64,000 nucleotides of DNA from Diploscapter coronatus (lineage: Eukaryota; Nematoda; Chromadorea; Rhabditida; Rhabditidae): NCBI GenBank assembly GCA_964036155.1, contig OZ038422.1, positions 77,027,201-77,091,200 on the forward strand, read 5' to 3'. The notes beneath the pieces were generated by a model. That model saw nothing but the letters and a program-made list of their open reading frames with translations, did not search any database and was not told the DNA's origin. Below, in pieces: positions 51,759 through 63,738 of the stretch; position 1 is the first letter of the stretch, and every line of letters begins with the position of its first letter. Both the position numbers and the translations under genes were made by a program.

Positions 51759-54520
51759 TCATTTCTTCCCAATTCCTAATCCGGTTCCTCTAGCGAATTC
51801 TACGTCTCCCATGCCTCCGGGCAAATTCAGAACGTCCAAATCGGTCTAAAATTTGAATTTTGGAAAATAATTAAATTTCTGACAAATACGATCAAAATAA
51901 AGATCAGGTTGGGTTTTCTAAAAACTTCATCGGATCGGGTTGGAATTTTTTCGATCCGTCAACTGATCTGATAAAGACTGATTAGATTGTCTATCAAAAT
52001 ATCGATTAGTCGGTATGGTTGATAAGCAATAAAGATCAACAAGAACCATGTTGCCAATCTTACTCGATTATATTCTACGGCATGTGGCTTCTTTTGCAAT
52101 TAGTATGATCAATCAGATTAGTATTATCCTTCAAAAGATAAGCTAATTATAAGTTAGTCGTGATTAGTTTTCAATCAGTCCTCATGGCATTGTAATTTGA
52201 TCTATAGAATTTTGTTTGGCAGGTATGTCGATACTTGACTAAAGCTACAAAAATTTGTTACGTCACTAGTGATAATGATGTTAGAATGATAAGATTCCAA
52301 CAAAACGAATTATCTCAGACGGCATTCCTCCCCTATCTTCCAACGTGAAACGTGGAAGTCGATTGCTTTGCGGTAAAACCATCGATATCTCTTGTTGATA
52401 GTAATGATAGTGATTGCGTCATATAAGTCATTTGCAGAAGCGAAGAAAAGATGTAATCAAGCGAGAAAACGAAACGAAAAGAATGAGACTTTGGCCGAGG
52501 TCTGCATCATTTTCTTTCCAAGCCATCTTCAGCCAATAAATTATCAATCTATAGAAACCGGCACGACTACGAATATATTACAATGAGAATAAGCTCATAT
52601 GTCTAGAATCTAGAAGCTGGCATTGTTATAGTGTGACAGATTAAAACAAATAAGTGGTGGACAAAAATTTAAGAAATAAAGGGAAAATTACGTACCTTTC
52701 CCAAAGCCAGAGGAGCCCTAGGATTGACAGCGCCATATCCGGGCTCGTACCCTTTGATACGCTTCGCAGGTCGGTTGCCGCCCAGTTTTTTAAAGACTAA
52801 AATTTTTATACACGGAAAATCAGTAAAATGCCCTAAACGGTCTAAATGATATTCATCAAAATATTTATGAGCAAAAGTCAGTAAAAATAAGTTGCCGACC
52901 TTTATCAAGTCCAGGGATGTTCGGAACACCGAATGATTTTAGCAGTTCTTGACTCAATTTCTTGTCAGCGTCCGTTGGGCGTCCTCCCAATCCAAGTGAA
53001 GGATATCTGAAATCTTGTTTCATAACAAAATGTATTTTCGAAATAACTCTACCCATGAGTTAGCGCGTTCAAAGATCTAGCAGGTCCTTGGCCGTACTTC
53101 TGACCCATAATACCAACTTCACTGCCGTAATTCAACATCATTCCTCCTATCTGCATTATAGATTGAAACAACACATAATAGTTAAAGATAAAAGCTACCT
53201 GATTGAAGAACGGCAACGACTCGTGACCGATATCTGTGCCTTGACTGGAGCGTATTTCGAGACCTAAATAAATAAATTTAACATCTACATGAAATGAATA
53301 TACATGCCCTTCACGTATGTCAAAACGAATTAAAAGTACTTCAGTGTTAATAACGATGAGGTATTCAAGATTTCATGATAAAGACCAGCTTTGTTATGAA
53401 AGATAATGTTATCAGAAACTTTAAAACTAAATAAATTCGAAAAAAAAGAAATGACCTGGAATAGCCCCTAATCCTATGGCGAAACTCCTTCCCATTCCGA
53501 AATTTCCGTTCTTTTGCTTCTGCCCATATCCAGTGGGTCTTCCATCGTCTTGCGTCGAAGGTTGTCTACTTGGATATAAGTTCAAGTTTGGCACTCCACA
53601 CATATCGGAGAATTTTTGACAGAAGATCTGAAAATATCGATATAAAAATGCAATGCGTAACAAGAGAGAACATAATTATAACGAAATTATTTTAACTTTT
53701 ATGCATTTGATATAGAAAATAATAGTCATAAACAAAAAAAAATTTTTTTATAAAAAATACCAACTTGCAAATCGTATCTGAGCTTCTTCCCGGGCAAGCA
53801 TGTGATTTGAAACGTGTATTTGTTGACAGGGCAATACTTTCTCCAGTCCTTTTCGGTTTGAAGCGATGGCAAAACTGTGAAGAGAATATTTTGACGAGGC
53901 AAGGGAACTGGGGTTGTAGTATAAAATGGCCTAAAATATCGTAGCCATAAAATCTTAATTCGAATTCAATATTTTCAGTAATTAATGATGTCAATTAGCG
54001 ACTTCTCGAAAATCTAACCTAGTATTCTCCAAATTGTTCTGATCTCCATCTAGCTCCAGAGAAATGTCATCCTCGGGATTAACTGGCTCCTAAATAGTTG
54101 AAAAAATGAAGAAAGATTTAATATTTAGATACCTCCTGGGATTTCAGTACGAATTTCGATTCAAACGGATCTGGAGGAGCTCTACGAATTTTCTCATCGG
54201 TCTTCTGGTTGCAATAAGGCAATGATGGATTTCGAATACAAGCTTCTTTCACAATATCTAAAAATCCACGATTTTTCAATTTTATCGTCTTTTTTTTTCA
54301 AAAATTTTCATCCTCAAATCTTTTTCCGTCATAAAAGGTTGAGTGAAATGCAATAAAATGAGGCTAATCTCGCAATAACCTTCCCAAATCCTTAGAGTGG
54401 AAATTTCTAGGTTCAAAACTTTCGAAAAAATATATCGATAAAATATGAAGTAAAAAAGTTACCAGTCGCTAAGACGAGTGAAAAACCGCATATCAACAAG
54501 GAAAAGCTGGATATAAGCAT
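51759..54520 (-). CDS. secreted Gly-rich protein with a conserved Cys-containing segment, function unknown
   Basis: Exons 54520-54463, 54257-54133, 54089-54019, 53930-53765, 53627-53456, 53263-53199, 53150-53053, 53006-52900, 52796-52696 and 51845-51759 join in phase to 349 residues. A signal peptide (MLISSFSLLICGFSLVLA) starts the protein. The middle reads WRKYCPVNKYTFQITCLPGK, then DLQIFCQKFSDMCGVPNLNL: a five-cysteine block I recognise only as a type seen in nematode secreted proteins. After it the sequence becomes rich in Gly, Tyr and Gln (GRPTGYGQKQKNG, IGGMMLNYGSEVGIMGQKYG, GYEPGYGAVNP), ending GLGIGKK. The last intron (850 nt) is much longer than the rest, so the final exon is slightly less certain. 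It converges on the PTR gene, 480 bp away. An extracellular-matrix or cuticle role is an inference. Confidence 0.78.
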
Positions 54521-55954
54521 CGATGAAATGACAGGAAATCCATAGCCCGAGAAGATGATAAAAAGAAATCGAAAGTGACAGTTTTGATAGGCAGAAAATC
54601 CGAGAAGAGCGATAAATCATGAAAAATGCCCTTCTATGAAAAAAATGAATTTTTTGATCTTGTGATAAAAATATTCAAACTTCAACTTCATATAATTTAC
54701 TTCAATTTAAGATTGAAGTTACGATAGTTTTTTTTAAAGAAATTCTATGCATTATTTTCTTGGTCTTTTAACCTTTGACACATAAAATTTTCCCTGAAGC
54801 CTCAATATTTACCTTACACATTCACCAGCTTGTCGTCAAGAACGCGTCGAAATATGCTAAATAAAATCAACAAAGTAGCAAAAATGCTGTATTCTTGCAA
54901 AAAAGTGAACAATAATCACATTTTATCGTCGATTTTCACAACTGATTTGTTCATTTCTCGTTTTCTTCTCTTTTCCCTCAAAACTCGAAATGACCTCCAG
55001 TTTTGTGTGCATTCATTTCATTTTATTCGATGACCCAATTTGCCTAAAGTCTGTCAAAATCCAATTTTTGTAAAAAAAAATAGCCATTACTCTATTAAAA
55101 CGTCGATTTCTTTAAGAAAATATAATAAGAAAGGTAATCTTTACATAATTTGCAAGTAAAATTTGTTATTTTTACATGAAGTCCAAAATTTTCCCAACGT
55201 CCTTTACTATTTTTCTAAATTTCATGATTATTTACAGGTATGTCTAAAGAGTTCTGTTTTGTCCTGTCATTTTCAAAATTTCGAGCCTTGTCTATTTCCC
55301 TCTTCACCTTTCGTTCCTCTTCCTATTTTCTATTCACATGACCTCCATCATCACTCGTCTTCCCAAAGTCTTTACCGTCTTCCCCATTCAAAATGCGCAT
55401 GCTCGGGCTGGAATTTTCGAGAATTTTCAAATCTTAATACCTCACTCCAGTTTTATTTTTGAAAACAAGTTGTGTTTGAGTTTGAAACTTGCCTATTTCA
55501 TATCGTATTGTTGATGCCGAAATTTGGGAGGTCGAAAACGAGAGGAGAAAGAAGCGACTTTAGGCGCCAGTCTCTCTCCTTTCGCGTGCTATTTGTCGAT
55601 TTTCTAATCACTAAAATAATTATGCACCACTTTGCACGCCTCCCAGATGTCGGCACCAATAATAACCCTTTTGAGTGATGTAATGAGATTCCTATTTTGT
55701 CTTCTCTACAGAAATTTCTATGCTCTCTTCTCTAACTTGTAGATATCATTATCTTCAGGAAAAGTTGCAGACTTTTACAATAGCCTTCCTGACTTCTGCA
55801 TCCTAAGCTTCTTTTATTCCTTTCACTTTTCTCGTGCATTGTATTTATATCACATTCAGTTACTATTCATATCATATTCACAACTTTCTTATTGATAATC
55901 AACCCGGTTTTCAGGAATCTCACCTTCAACTACTTGCAACTTTTATGTGTGAAG
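54521..55954. other. divergent promoter interval, no gene recognised
   Basis: It separates two oppositely oriented secreted-protein genes. Open plus-strand stretches at 54830-55678 are pyrimidine-rich and show no splice structure. TTTCAG at about 55909-55914, some 40 bases before the next start codon, is a candidate trans-splice acceptor. Nothing else is supported. Confidence 0.45.
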
Positions 55955-58095
55955 ATGTCAAATTTCATCCTGCAATTGTTTCTACTCGCATTTTCGATGT
56001 ACCTCATTTTCCCGGGAGAATCACAGGACCTGAATAGCACGGATAATGGATCGATGAATGAAGAATCTTTGGCACGAAGCCTGCAGAAACTCGAGGCTGA
56101 TTCAGAACAAATCATCGATGAATATCTGAAGAATGGAAAGAAACTAAGGAGAAGTGTAGGATTTTTAGAAAATCTATAAAATTTTAGCATTGCAACCTAG
56201 AGTAACATTAGCATTCTAAAAAGCATTGAGCATTATGCTACGACGTACTTAGTTTTCCTCATTTTTCAATTGTCTATTTCAAGATTCGCTCATTTTTATA
56301 ATTTTATCTAGTTACGATCACGACTAATTCGATTTCTGATACAATACATACCCGTACAAGACGCCGTCATGGAAACTAACAATCAGGAACTCAAAAATCA
56401 GGTAAATTTTTCGACGTTTCTCAAAATACTTGAGAAAATCTTAATAGCTAATTAAATTTTGAATTTTGGTAATTATGCCAAAATATTAGGGAACAATATT
56501 ATGACTATATTCTACATTGTAATTTTTCGATGAGCAATCAAATTAAAAACGTCAGAAAATGTAAGAAGGATGACTTTTTTAGGTGGCCGCAATTAATGCA
56601 CGGTTAAAATCGACTCTTCAATTCAAGTATAACAGCGTTAAATCGGTAAGGTCTATTCAATTGAATTTTTTGTGCATTGTTCAATCAAATTTCCACAACA
56701 ACAATAATGGGGTGACAATGTGAAATTTGCAATTCTTATTGCAAGAAAATTGCGAAATTCGCAGAGAAAAACCTCGAATAGATTGTTTCTGAAAGAAACT
56801 TTGAACTCTTGATTCATCAAATTTAGCCAAATAGTGTGAGGAAAAAGTATGTCTATTCCTTTATCAATTTTAATATTTAAAGTCTTGATATCCAGAGTTT
56901 TTATAGCCTTTTTTATAACCAATCATTTGAACTACATGATCTGTCAATCGATAATATCAATGTCCATTTTTAATCTGCATAGCAGCTGACCGATTATGGT
57001 GATTTTCTATGGGCTGATGTCATTTCACTCCAAGTTTTGCAGGTTTAACCTAAATCGATGTTTCCTGTCGTAAAACATGCAAATTCATATTTCAACTCTT
57101 CTGAATGCCATGAAGATAGAGTAGCCAAAGTGGAAAGAAAAGAGAAAAAGTAAATGAGGAGAAGAATACAAATTGGAATGGGTGTGCCGTAATCAAAGGA
57201 TTACGAGCCAAGCGAGTGAATAAGTGATGCGAAAAAAGCAAAAAGACAGAAATGCTAAATGTGATCGTATGACAGAGACGGGACGAATTCTCGAACTGAA
57301 TTGCATACATTTCGAAGAAAACACCAGCAAAAATAACAACCAACAACCATTTCTTCCTGACAGACAAGTGTGTGGTAAATGACATGAAGAAATTGACAGC
57401 GTGAAAAAGAACGCTAGCACGAAGATCAACATTATCTTATCAGGGTCTTTCGAAATTCTTATAATAATTCAGCATAATCTAGAGTTTCATATTTTATTTA
57501 TGAGAGATAAAGCAAAATTTCATTCTTTTCAAAATCATCCAATCTAATACATAAATTCAGCAGATCGATAAATTAATCGGACATATGATGGCTGTTCTCC
57601 TTGCTCCATTCATCCTGATCAACCCTCTGCCAGCTCCAGGAGCGATTACTCAGCCACCAACGACACAAGCCCCATCTCTGCCTGTATTTCAAACTGTTCA
57701 GGTACGACATTCAAATTAACTAGTCGTCTCAGAATTCAAATAATAAAGATCATTTTAAAAGTTCATCTAGAAATTAAAGACTATTTTAATTTCAGCAATC
57801 CGTGTGGCCCCCCTTTGATACCTCCTCCCAATGGGGTCAGTCTCAGTGGAGTCAGCCTTCGACTTTTCAATGGCCCTCCCAACCATCCTCATCATTCGTG
57901 TCCCAATCCTCCTTCTCCTTCCAACAACCACCTGCTACTTCTCAATTCTTCCCGCAGAACACGGTCTTCATGCCTGCTGCTAATAATCCGTCGCCGGCGC
58001 CGTTTCTTCCGTTCAGATCCGAATTCGTCCAACCGAGTCAGCAATTCGTGTGGAATAACGGATTATACAGATATCGGTATCGGTATATTAAATAA
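55955..58095 (+). CDS. secreted Gln/Pro/Ser-rich protein, hypothetical
   Basis: Product not recognised. Exons 55955-56155, 56312-56401, 56583-56645, 57561-57701 and 57796-58095 join in phase to 264 residues. The N-terminus MSNFILQLFLLAFSMYLIF with a following GES is a clear signal peptide. Residues 30-120 are charged and helical-looking (LARSLQKLEADSEQIIDEYL). A hydrophobic stretch follows (MMAVLLAPFILINPLPAPG), and then a low-complexity region of Gln, Pro, Ser, Phe and Trp (QWGQSQWSQPSTFQWPSQPS). It ends NNGLYRYRYRYIK. The basic RYRYRY end comes from an ATATCGGTATCGGTAT tandem in the DNA. Intron 3 is 0.9 kb. A secreted structural or antimicrobial-type role cannot be decided. Confidence 0.75.
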
Positions 58096-59932
58096 TCAAG
58101 AATATTCAAATACGACGATGATGAACAAATTATTAACATTCTTAGGAAATAGAAATTTAGTAGCCTAAAATAAAATAATAAATTCAGTCTTCCTCTTCTC
58201 TTTACTGTTTTAAGATGATGTACTTTCCAAATTATTACCAAAACCCCAAAAATCATCAAGGTTCACCGATTATTCTAAAATTTATTTTCTACACGCTAAA
58301 TTATCCTGGTTCCAAGTTAACTGACCAAAGTGTGTCCCTTATCTAAATTCTTTCGGGTTATTTGTGTTCTCTCGGTTGTTGTGTTTTATCTGCAACTCGT
58401 GTCCATACCGGTTCTCCCATTTCTTGACTCATTCAACTCTTGAATGTTCAAACGGTTTTCGAATAGCCCCTATTCTTCAGCATTAGTCAATTCGTCTCTC
58501 AATTTAATGCACATGATCAACAGCAGTGATTCAAACTGATTTTTGCATTTTTAGATCTTTGTCGTCAAATTTCATACAATATACTATTTTTCTGAATTAT
58601 TCACATTTGTGATTCCACTTCAATTCGAAGTTGAAATGATTGTTTAGTTACTCTTCATCTTTGATTATTGATTATGATGTTTCATCCAAACCCGAATGTT
58701 CTGGTTATTCAAAAAGTTGTAAATATTATAGTTAGGAAGTAAAGTTTTAGCTATCGTAGAGGTTGTATTATCAGAAATTTTATCATTTCATGATTGCTTC
58801 TACTAGATATAGAGGCCAAGTGTTCCCTTTTTGAGGGAGAGAAAGAATGCATGAAATTTTCCGACGCTTCAACTATCGCTAATTAGTTGATAATTTCATG
58901 AAACCAATACACCAATTAGGGTAATGAATGACGATCGAAATAATAGTTAATTAGTTTAATTGGTGTAAAGTAGTGCAACAGCTTCATTATCGAAAAAAAA
59001 GTGAGAAATCTGCTGCAGGAACGCATTGCCGCACAAAAATGGTCACAACTTTCGATAGGATGGACCATTTTTGAAAATCTAAAAGGTTTTGAGTTTGTAC
59101 CGATCTCGGCCATCACACTTGATATCAAATGTACCCAATTCAACTTATTTTGAAAAACCACTTGGCTTCTCTAATCTCAAGGGATCCTTTTAGCATTCTA
59201 TTTATCATAATTTTAAAAAATCACGTAACCAGAAAAAGTGGAAAATATGCCCTACGAGTGGCTCATAAAAAGACTACTTTTTCTAAGAAATAGTATGAGG
59301 GAAAGAAAAAAGATAGGCAAAAGTGGTCTTTTTCTAGGAGCCAGTTATTTCTGTTATATGTTTTGAAAAATTGATTTTGAAATTACTATAAAATAAATAT
59401 CGGATTTGGCTACAGAATTTAGAAATAAATTACTTTAAAGAATATTTCAGTTGTAATTATCCCTCATCACCTTTGGATGTCTTCGAGAGTTATCTGTATC
59501 ATGTGCATTGTAATTAATTATTATTTCATATTTTATTGAACGAAATTTCGGGATGAAATCTGAGATTATTATAACCACGTTTTATGTCATGTTAAATATA
59601 TCCGCTTTTACGCCATTCATTCGTTTGTGGATCATATTCTTCAGTAACGCTGCAGAATCGTATCGGCACGTAACGAGCATATTTCTGTCTTTCCCTATCT
59701 TCAGAGCTATATTCTCCAAATCTAAATTAACAACTATTTTGTATAAAGATACGCAAAATCTCAGCTCACCCCCCGATTGCATACAATTTCCCGTTAGCAA
59801 CGATGAGCGAATGATGATCTCTTGCATGTTTCATATAAGCGATTCGAGAAATTCGTTTGTCAACTGGAGCTGAGGGGTCGAAACACAGACAAGATCCTAA
59901 TTTATCACTACCACTAAATATATAATGATACG
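58096..59932. other. intergenic between two converging genes, holds one MITE
   Basis: Apart from the MITE at 59260-59342, no exon, RNA gene or longer repeat is seen. Overlapping open stretches at 59553-59873 on both strands have no splice logic. Confidence 0.45.
59260..59342. mobile_element. 83-bp MITE, copy 2 of the family at 10025
   Basis: It shares the centre TTTTTCTAAGAAATAGTATGAG and the right end GTCTTTTTCTAGGAGCC with the copy at 10025-10116; its left end GGCTCATAAAAAGAC is the matching inverted repeat. No flanking duplication is visible here, so it is older, or one flank has changed. Confidence 0.8.
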
Positions 59933-60870
59933 CTATTTATCATATGAGGTTAACGACTTCTCTCCTCCAGTTATGTAAATTTTTCCATTTAACGATGCAA
60001 CTCCGAAATCAAGTCGACTTTCTGGAAGCTCTCCAACTTCAATCCATTCCCGTTCATCGTCTGATAGTCGATATATCTTCTTATTACTCCATCCATCAAT
60101 AACTGAATATCCATAATTACAATAACGAATATGCTATAATGTGACCGTATAAAACTCCATCGCATGTTATTGTTTGAGCACACCAAATTGAAAGAGGAAG
60201 AGCAGGTCCTTCTTGCCATTTTCCATCTATTAAAACCTGAATAAATTATTTTATAGACTTTCATTCAGTCTTTTTACATCAACTCGATCCTTATGTACAC
60301 CCAAATAATACAATTTGTCCTTGAAATAAGCGACAGATGCACCATCACGACATTTAGGAGGAACTGGGCCTGTAAAATTCTTTGAATAGATAATTCATGG
60401 ATTTGTTGATAAGACCTCTTGAAATTTTTCGAGTATTCAAGTCAAATATTTCAAATAATCCATATCTGCTAATTGCAAAAATCTGAAATCTAAAAAATTA
60501 TTCAAAATGGCGAACATAAAAATTTACTTTGTCTTGTGTAGTTGCTATTTTATATGGCTCATAATCCTCGGAAAATTTTGCAATCTCTTCGACTGAGCAG
60601 GTATATGGATTGAACAAGTATATTATTCCTTTCTCCCTCTGATAACTTCGATGACAGACTAAATTATTACGAATCATTTCAAAGTCTCCTACTTAGCTTT
60701 CAACATAATTTCTTACTATAGAATAAGATTTTCCTCTTGAGCACTTTCGGCAGATGTTTCTCGATTATTTGCATCATTCGTTTGTTTGTCCGGGCCAATT
60801 GTTTCAGCTCTTTGGATTTGGGGTATTCGCAGATCAACAATATAATTTCGACTGGTAACTTGGCTAACAT
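59933..60870 (-). CDS. F-box plus kelch-repeat protein
   Basis: F-box proteins bridge substrates to SCF (Skp1-cullin) ubiquitin ligases; kelch repeats would bind the substrate. Exons 60870-60717, 60658-60528, 60482-60416, 60369-60278, 60236-60146 and 60102-59933 join in phase to 234 residues. The N-terminus MLAKLPVEIILLICEYPKSK with ELKQLARTNKRM is an F-box. Kelch-type strands follow: GIIYLFNPYTCSVEEI; FAISRYGLFEIFDLNTRKI; PVPPKCRDGASVAYFKDKLY; VLYVIDGWSNKKIYRL; and LPESRLDFGVASLNGKIYIT with GGE. Only about three blades are present against the usual five or six, so it is short or a truncated paralogue. TTTAG 16 bases before the ATG is a likely trans-splice acceptor. Confidence 0.82.
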
Positions 60871-62706
60871 CTTTTGTTAGGAGACCTAAACAATCAGCAT
60901 ATTATTATTTCAAAATGGAAATAGTAAACGAGTATTGATTGAATGAAAAAGTCTGCAATTAATGTTTGAAATTGATCACTGAAGAAAGGAGAATGGAACT
61001 ACTAAATTGATGCTTCGTAATTTTTATCAGACTAAAAATCGATTCCTAAAACTTGAAGATGCATGCTGAAATAAAACTATCCGTGTATTTACTTGTCGGT
61101 TATACACGATACAAGTGACATTTCGTATCACCAAATATTTTCCATGATTACTAACGTTATGATATCGTTTCTATTGCTGCTGAAAACCTGTTGAATTCCA
61201 AAATGAGTTATTTGGAAGATAGGAGATTGCTCATAATGTTCATTCGCATTGATGGTACATAGTCTGACAACAACCGAATTATTGAAATTTGAGTTGTTTT
61301 TTTTTCGATATTTGGTTTAGCAAAGAATATACTTTTAAAATATGAATAACATCAATTTAGGATGAATTCAGCAAAATATCACTGTTGAGTACATAATAAG
61401 AAGATTATTTTGTGATCGTTGCAGATATATGTAACCACCACAAATCACTTGATATACACATGTGCCCACCATGTATAAAAGATAACCGACAGAAGTAACT
61501 AGTCTTTTTATTAGTCAGTGCTGAGGCTTGCAAACGCGCTCCATTGCTAACCCAACTGTCACAGATTATCATTTTCATCCATAGGTTCCTTTATTCAAGT
61601 CAGAAAAGTATGAAAAACCTTTGAAAACATTTAGGGATTGTCAAAAAATAAAAAGTAATTCCAAGTAAGGCATTCCTTCCGTCTTTTGCAAGCGGGAAAG
61701 AGTCACCCCCAACGATGAATTTGTTGGCAAAAGCGGAGCAAATGCAAACCGCGTCAATGACCGTAACTTTGCGTGGAATGGATCGTTTCCAAAAATGAGT
61801 AATAACGAATTCGAAATTCTACACAACGAAATGAAATTTCAAAGGAAAAATAAGAAAAAGAAAATTTCGTTACGCGATAGAAGATACCCGAGGAAAGCTA
61901 TCTAGGATATCTTAAATCTCTCATCATACGATGAAGGATACCCAGGGAAGACCGTTGAGGATATCCAAATCTAGAAATCTTGGGATTTTCTAAATCTAGA
62001 GAAAGGCAAAGCCAAATACATAAGGGAATAGAGAAAAGAGCTAGAAAATGATCTTGATCCCCTCAGACCTCCAGTGAGGTTTAGTAGAAAGGGAATCGAT
62101 TCAAATCCACTTGGATATCTTCGAGTCTACCAAATCTTATCCCTTTTCTCAAAGCTTGTATAATTCTAGAAAATGTCCACCGTCAAGGGGGAATTCGTTT
62201 ACAAAACTGATACTAATGAATATTACGATAGTAGTAGTGCAGACCAATTGGTGAGATATAGCTTGCAAGAGAAAATGATCTCTCTGCAATGTTAAAGGAT
62301 AGTCTTCCAAACACTGGTCGATATAAATAATTTTGATAGCTTGATTATACTTGTAAAAATAATCGAAAATATTTCGTTCTAATTTAACAAATCGAACAAT
62401 GAATTGGATTACATATTTTGGAAAAATTCCAAATATTGGACTGAATTTTGGGAGAGAATACTGAAACCTTTCTTTAACAGCCCGTGTTTCTGTGGCATTC
62501 GAGTGCATGAGCGATTTTATATCAAATAAATGGCCGTTTCGCCTTCGCTCTTGATCTGCTTTCACAAAGTGTCTTGAATTTGGGGAAAAACATAGATAAT
62601 CGATAGATGAGAAGGCAGGAAAATCAGTTTCGAATTTCATAAACACATTTCACATTTACTTCATCTAAAACTGGAAATATTCTTTTCTGTTGAATAAAAC
62701 ATCGTA
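60871..62706. other. stretch without a recognised gene
   Basis: A minus-strand single-frame stretch at 62149-62646 (165 codons, MFMKFETDFPAFSS start) is the longest uninterrupted frame here but has no signal, domain or neighbouring exon I can recognise. Around 61880-61970 the phrases GATACCCGAGGAAAG / GGATACCCAGGGAAG and GGATATC recur, hinting at repeat-derived DNA. It is left unassigned. Confidence 0.35.
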
Positions 62707-62723
62707 TTTATAAGATTGTAATT

Positions 62724-63018
62724 GAGCGGCGTAGCGCAGTGGTTGTGTGTTACTGCCTACAGCTAGGGCTCAAGTTCGCCCCCCGCTCCTACCCAAACCA
62801 AGGGGGTTAAGAAATGTTGGTAGTGGATAAAACCACGAGAAAAATTGCCTAAAAATCCCTCGGCTGTTGCACACAACAACAGTCTGTCCTCGGGACGGGC
62901 CACTAGTCCTGTGTGGCTAGGATAGGCCGACTGTCCCAATAAGAAGGCTGAGCTCCATTACGAGCTCGAGGGTAGCCGACCCCACCCAGTGGGAATAATA
63001 AGGCTAGGAAAAAAAAAA
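62724..63018 (+). mobile_element. tRNA-derived SINE with 17-bp target-site duplication
   Basis: The element opens with a tRNA-like head, GAGCGGC...CCGCTC, whose ends can pair as an acceptor stem. It has an A-box match TAGCGCAGTGG (62732-62742) and a B-box-like GGGCTCAAGTTCGCC (about 62766-62780), the internal promoter of RNA polymerase III genes. A roughly 200-bp unrelated body follows and ends AATAATAAGGCTAGG plus an A-run. TTTATAAGATTGTAATT occurs exactly on both sides (62707-62723 and 63019-63035). Insertion by target-primed reverse transcription is therefore clear, and the intact duplication implies it is fairly recent. Confidence 0.93.
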
Positions 63019-63339
63019 TTTATAAGATTGTAATTATTATACATCCACCAATTATATAATTTGTGTACTGCATACATACATATTTGCATATTCAACTCAG
63101 CTCCGTTGAGCTGGTGCTTTCTGATATAGGTTTCGGGACATCTGGATGACTTTGGAAATTTGACCCTCCGAATTTGAAAAAGCTCTGAATCATGATTTTC
63201 AGATAGAATGTAGTCAGAATCCACTAAAAAACCTCGGAAAACGAAATTTTTGCCACTGGTTACCTCTTGGTTGAATCTCTCAAAGAGTCGGTCTTAAATT
63301 TTGCACGTTATCTTACAAAAGGAAAAATGTTGGAGAGCG

Positions 63340-63456
63340 TGAAAAGTAGTGGCGATTTTAATTTTCCAAGATCACAAAAATTAACCTTATCAACTTCATA
63401 ATGGTTCGAAATAGCTGCTCCAGCAGTGTGGCCGAATCCAGGAACGATATTCACAG
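63340..63456 (-). pseudogene. aldehyde dehydrogenase gene fragment
   Basis: The minus strand reads VNIVPGFGHTAGAAISNHYE and then VDKVNF, an almost exact copy of a mid-protein aldehyde dehydrogenase segment (cofactor-binding region). It is followed by a degenerate GKLKSPLLF where LELGGKSP would stand about 25 residues later in a real enzyme, so an internal deletion is likely. It lies downstream of the stop of the intact aldehyde dehydrogenase on the same strand, where no mid-protein exon belongs, and no start, catalytic Cys or C-terminus accompanies it. It is a partial duplicate. Confidence 0.7.
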
Positions 63457-63738
63457 CTAGGGACGGCCGGAGCTCCGACTCCGAATTTTCAAATTTCAAC
63501 TTCGGCTCACCCATTATGCTAATTTTTCAAGGAAGCATATAGAATTTTGAAATTTCCATATTTTCAAGAATGATTTTTTCGTAAGGTTAGGGCTCAAGGT
63601 TACCTAAAAATTTCAAGCTAATAGACTTTATTCCTTCTAACTAAGCAACAAAAATCGAATGTAAATAATAAAGAAACTTCAATAATTTGAGATTCCGTCG
63701 TGTAAACCACTCATTTCCTCAACCTGTTCATCCTCGAT

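Noticed and set aside
57092..57432. Hydrophobic minus-strand frames inside intron 3 of the Gln/Pro-rich gene
   Set aside because: Overlapping frames with low-complexity Phe/Leu/Ser content and no exon structure; likely chance.
62149..62646. 165-codon minus-strand frame as a gene
   Set aside because: No recognisable domain, signal peptide, splice partner or trans-splice acceptor; kept as unexplained rather than called.
62724..62795. A functional tRNA gene
   Set aside because: Only the head resembles a tRNA; the anticodon arm is poor, and the sequence continues into a body and A-run with target duplications, so it is a SINE.
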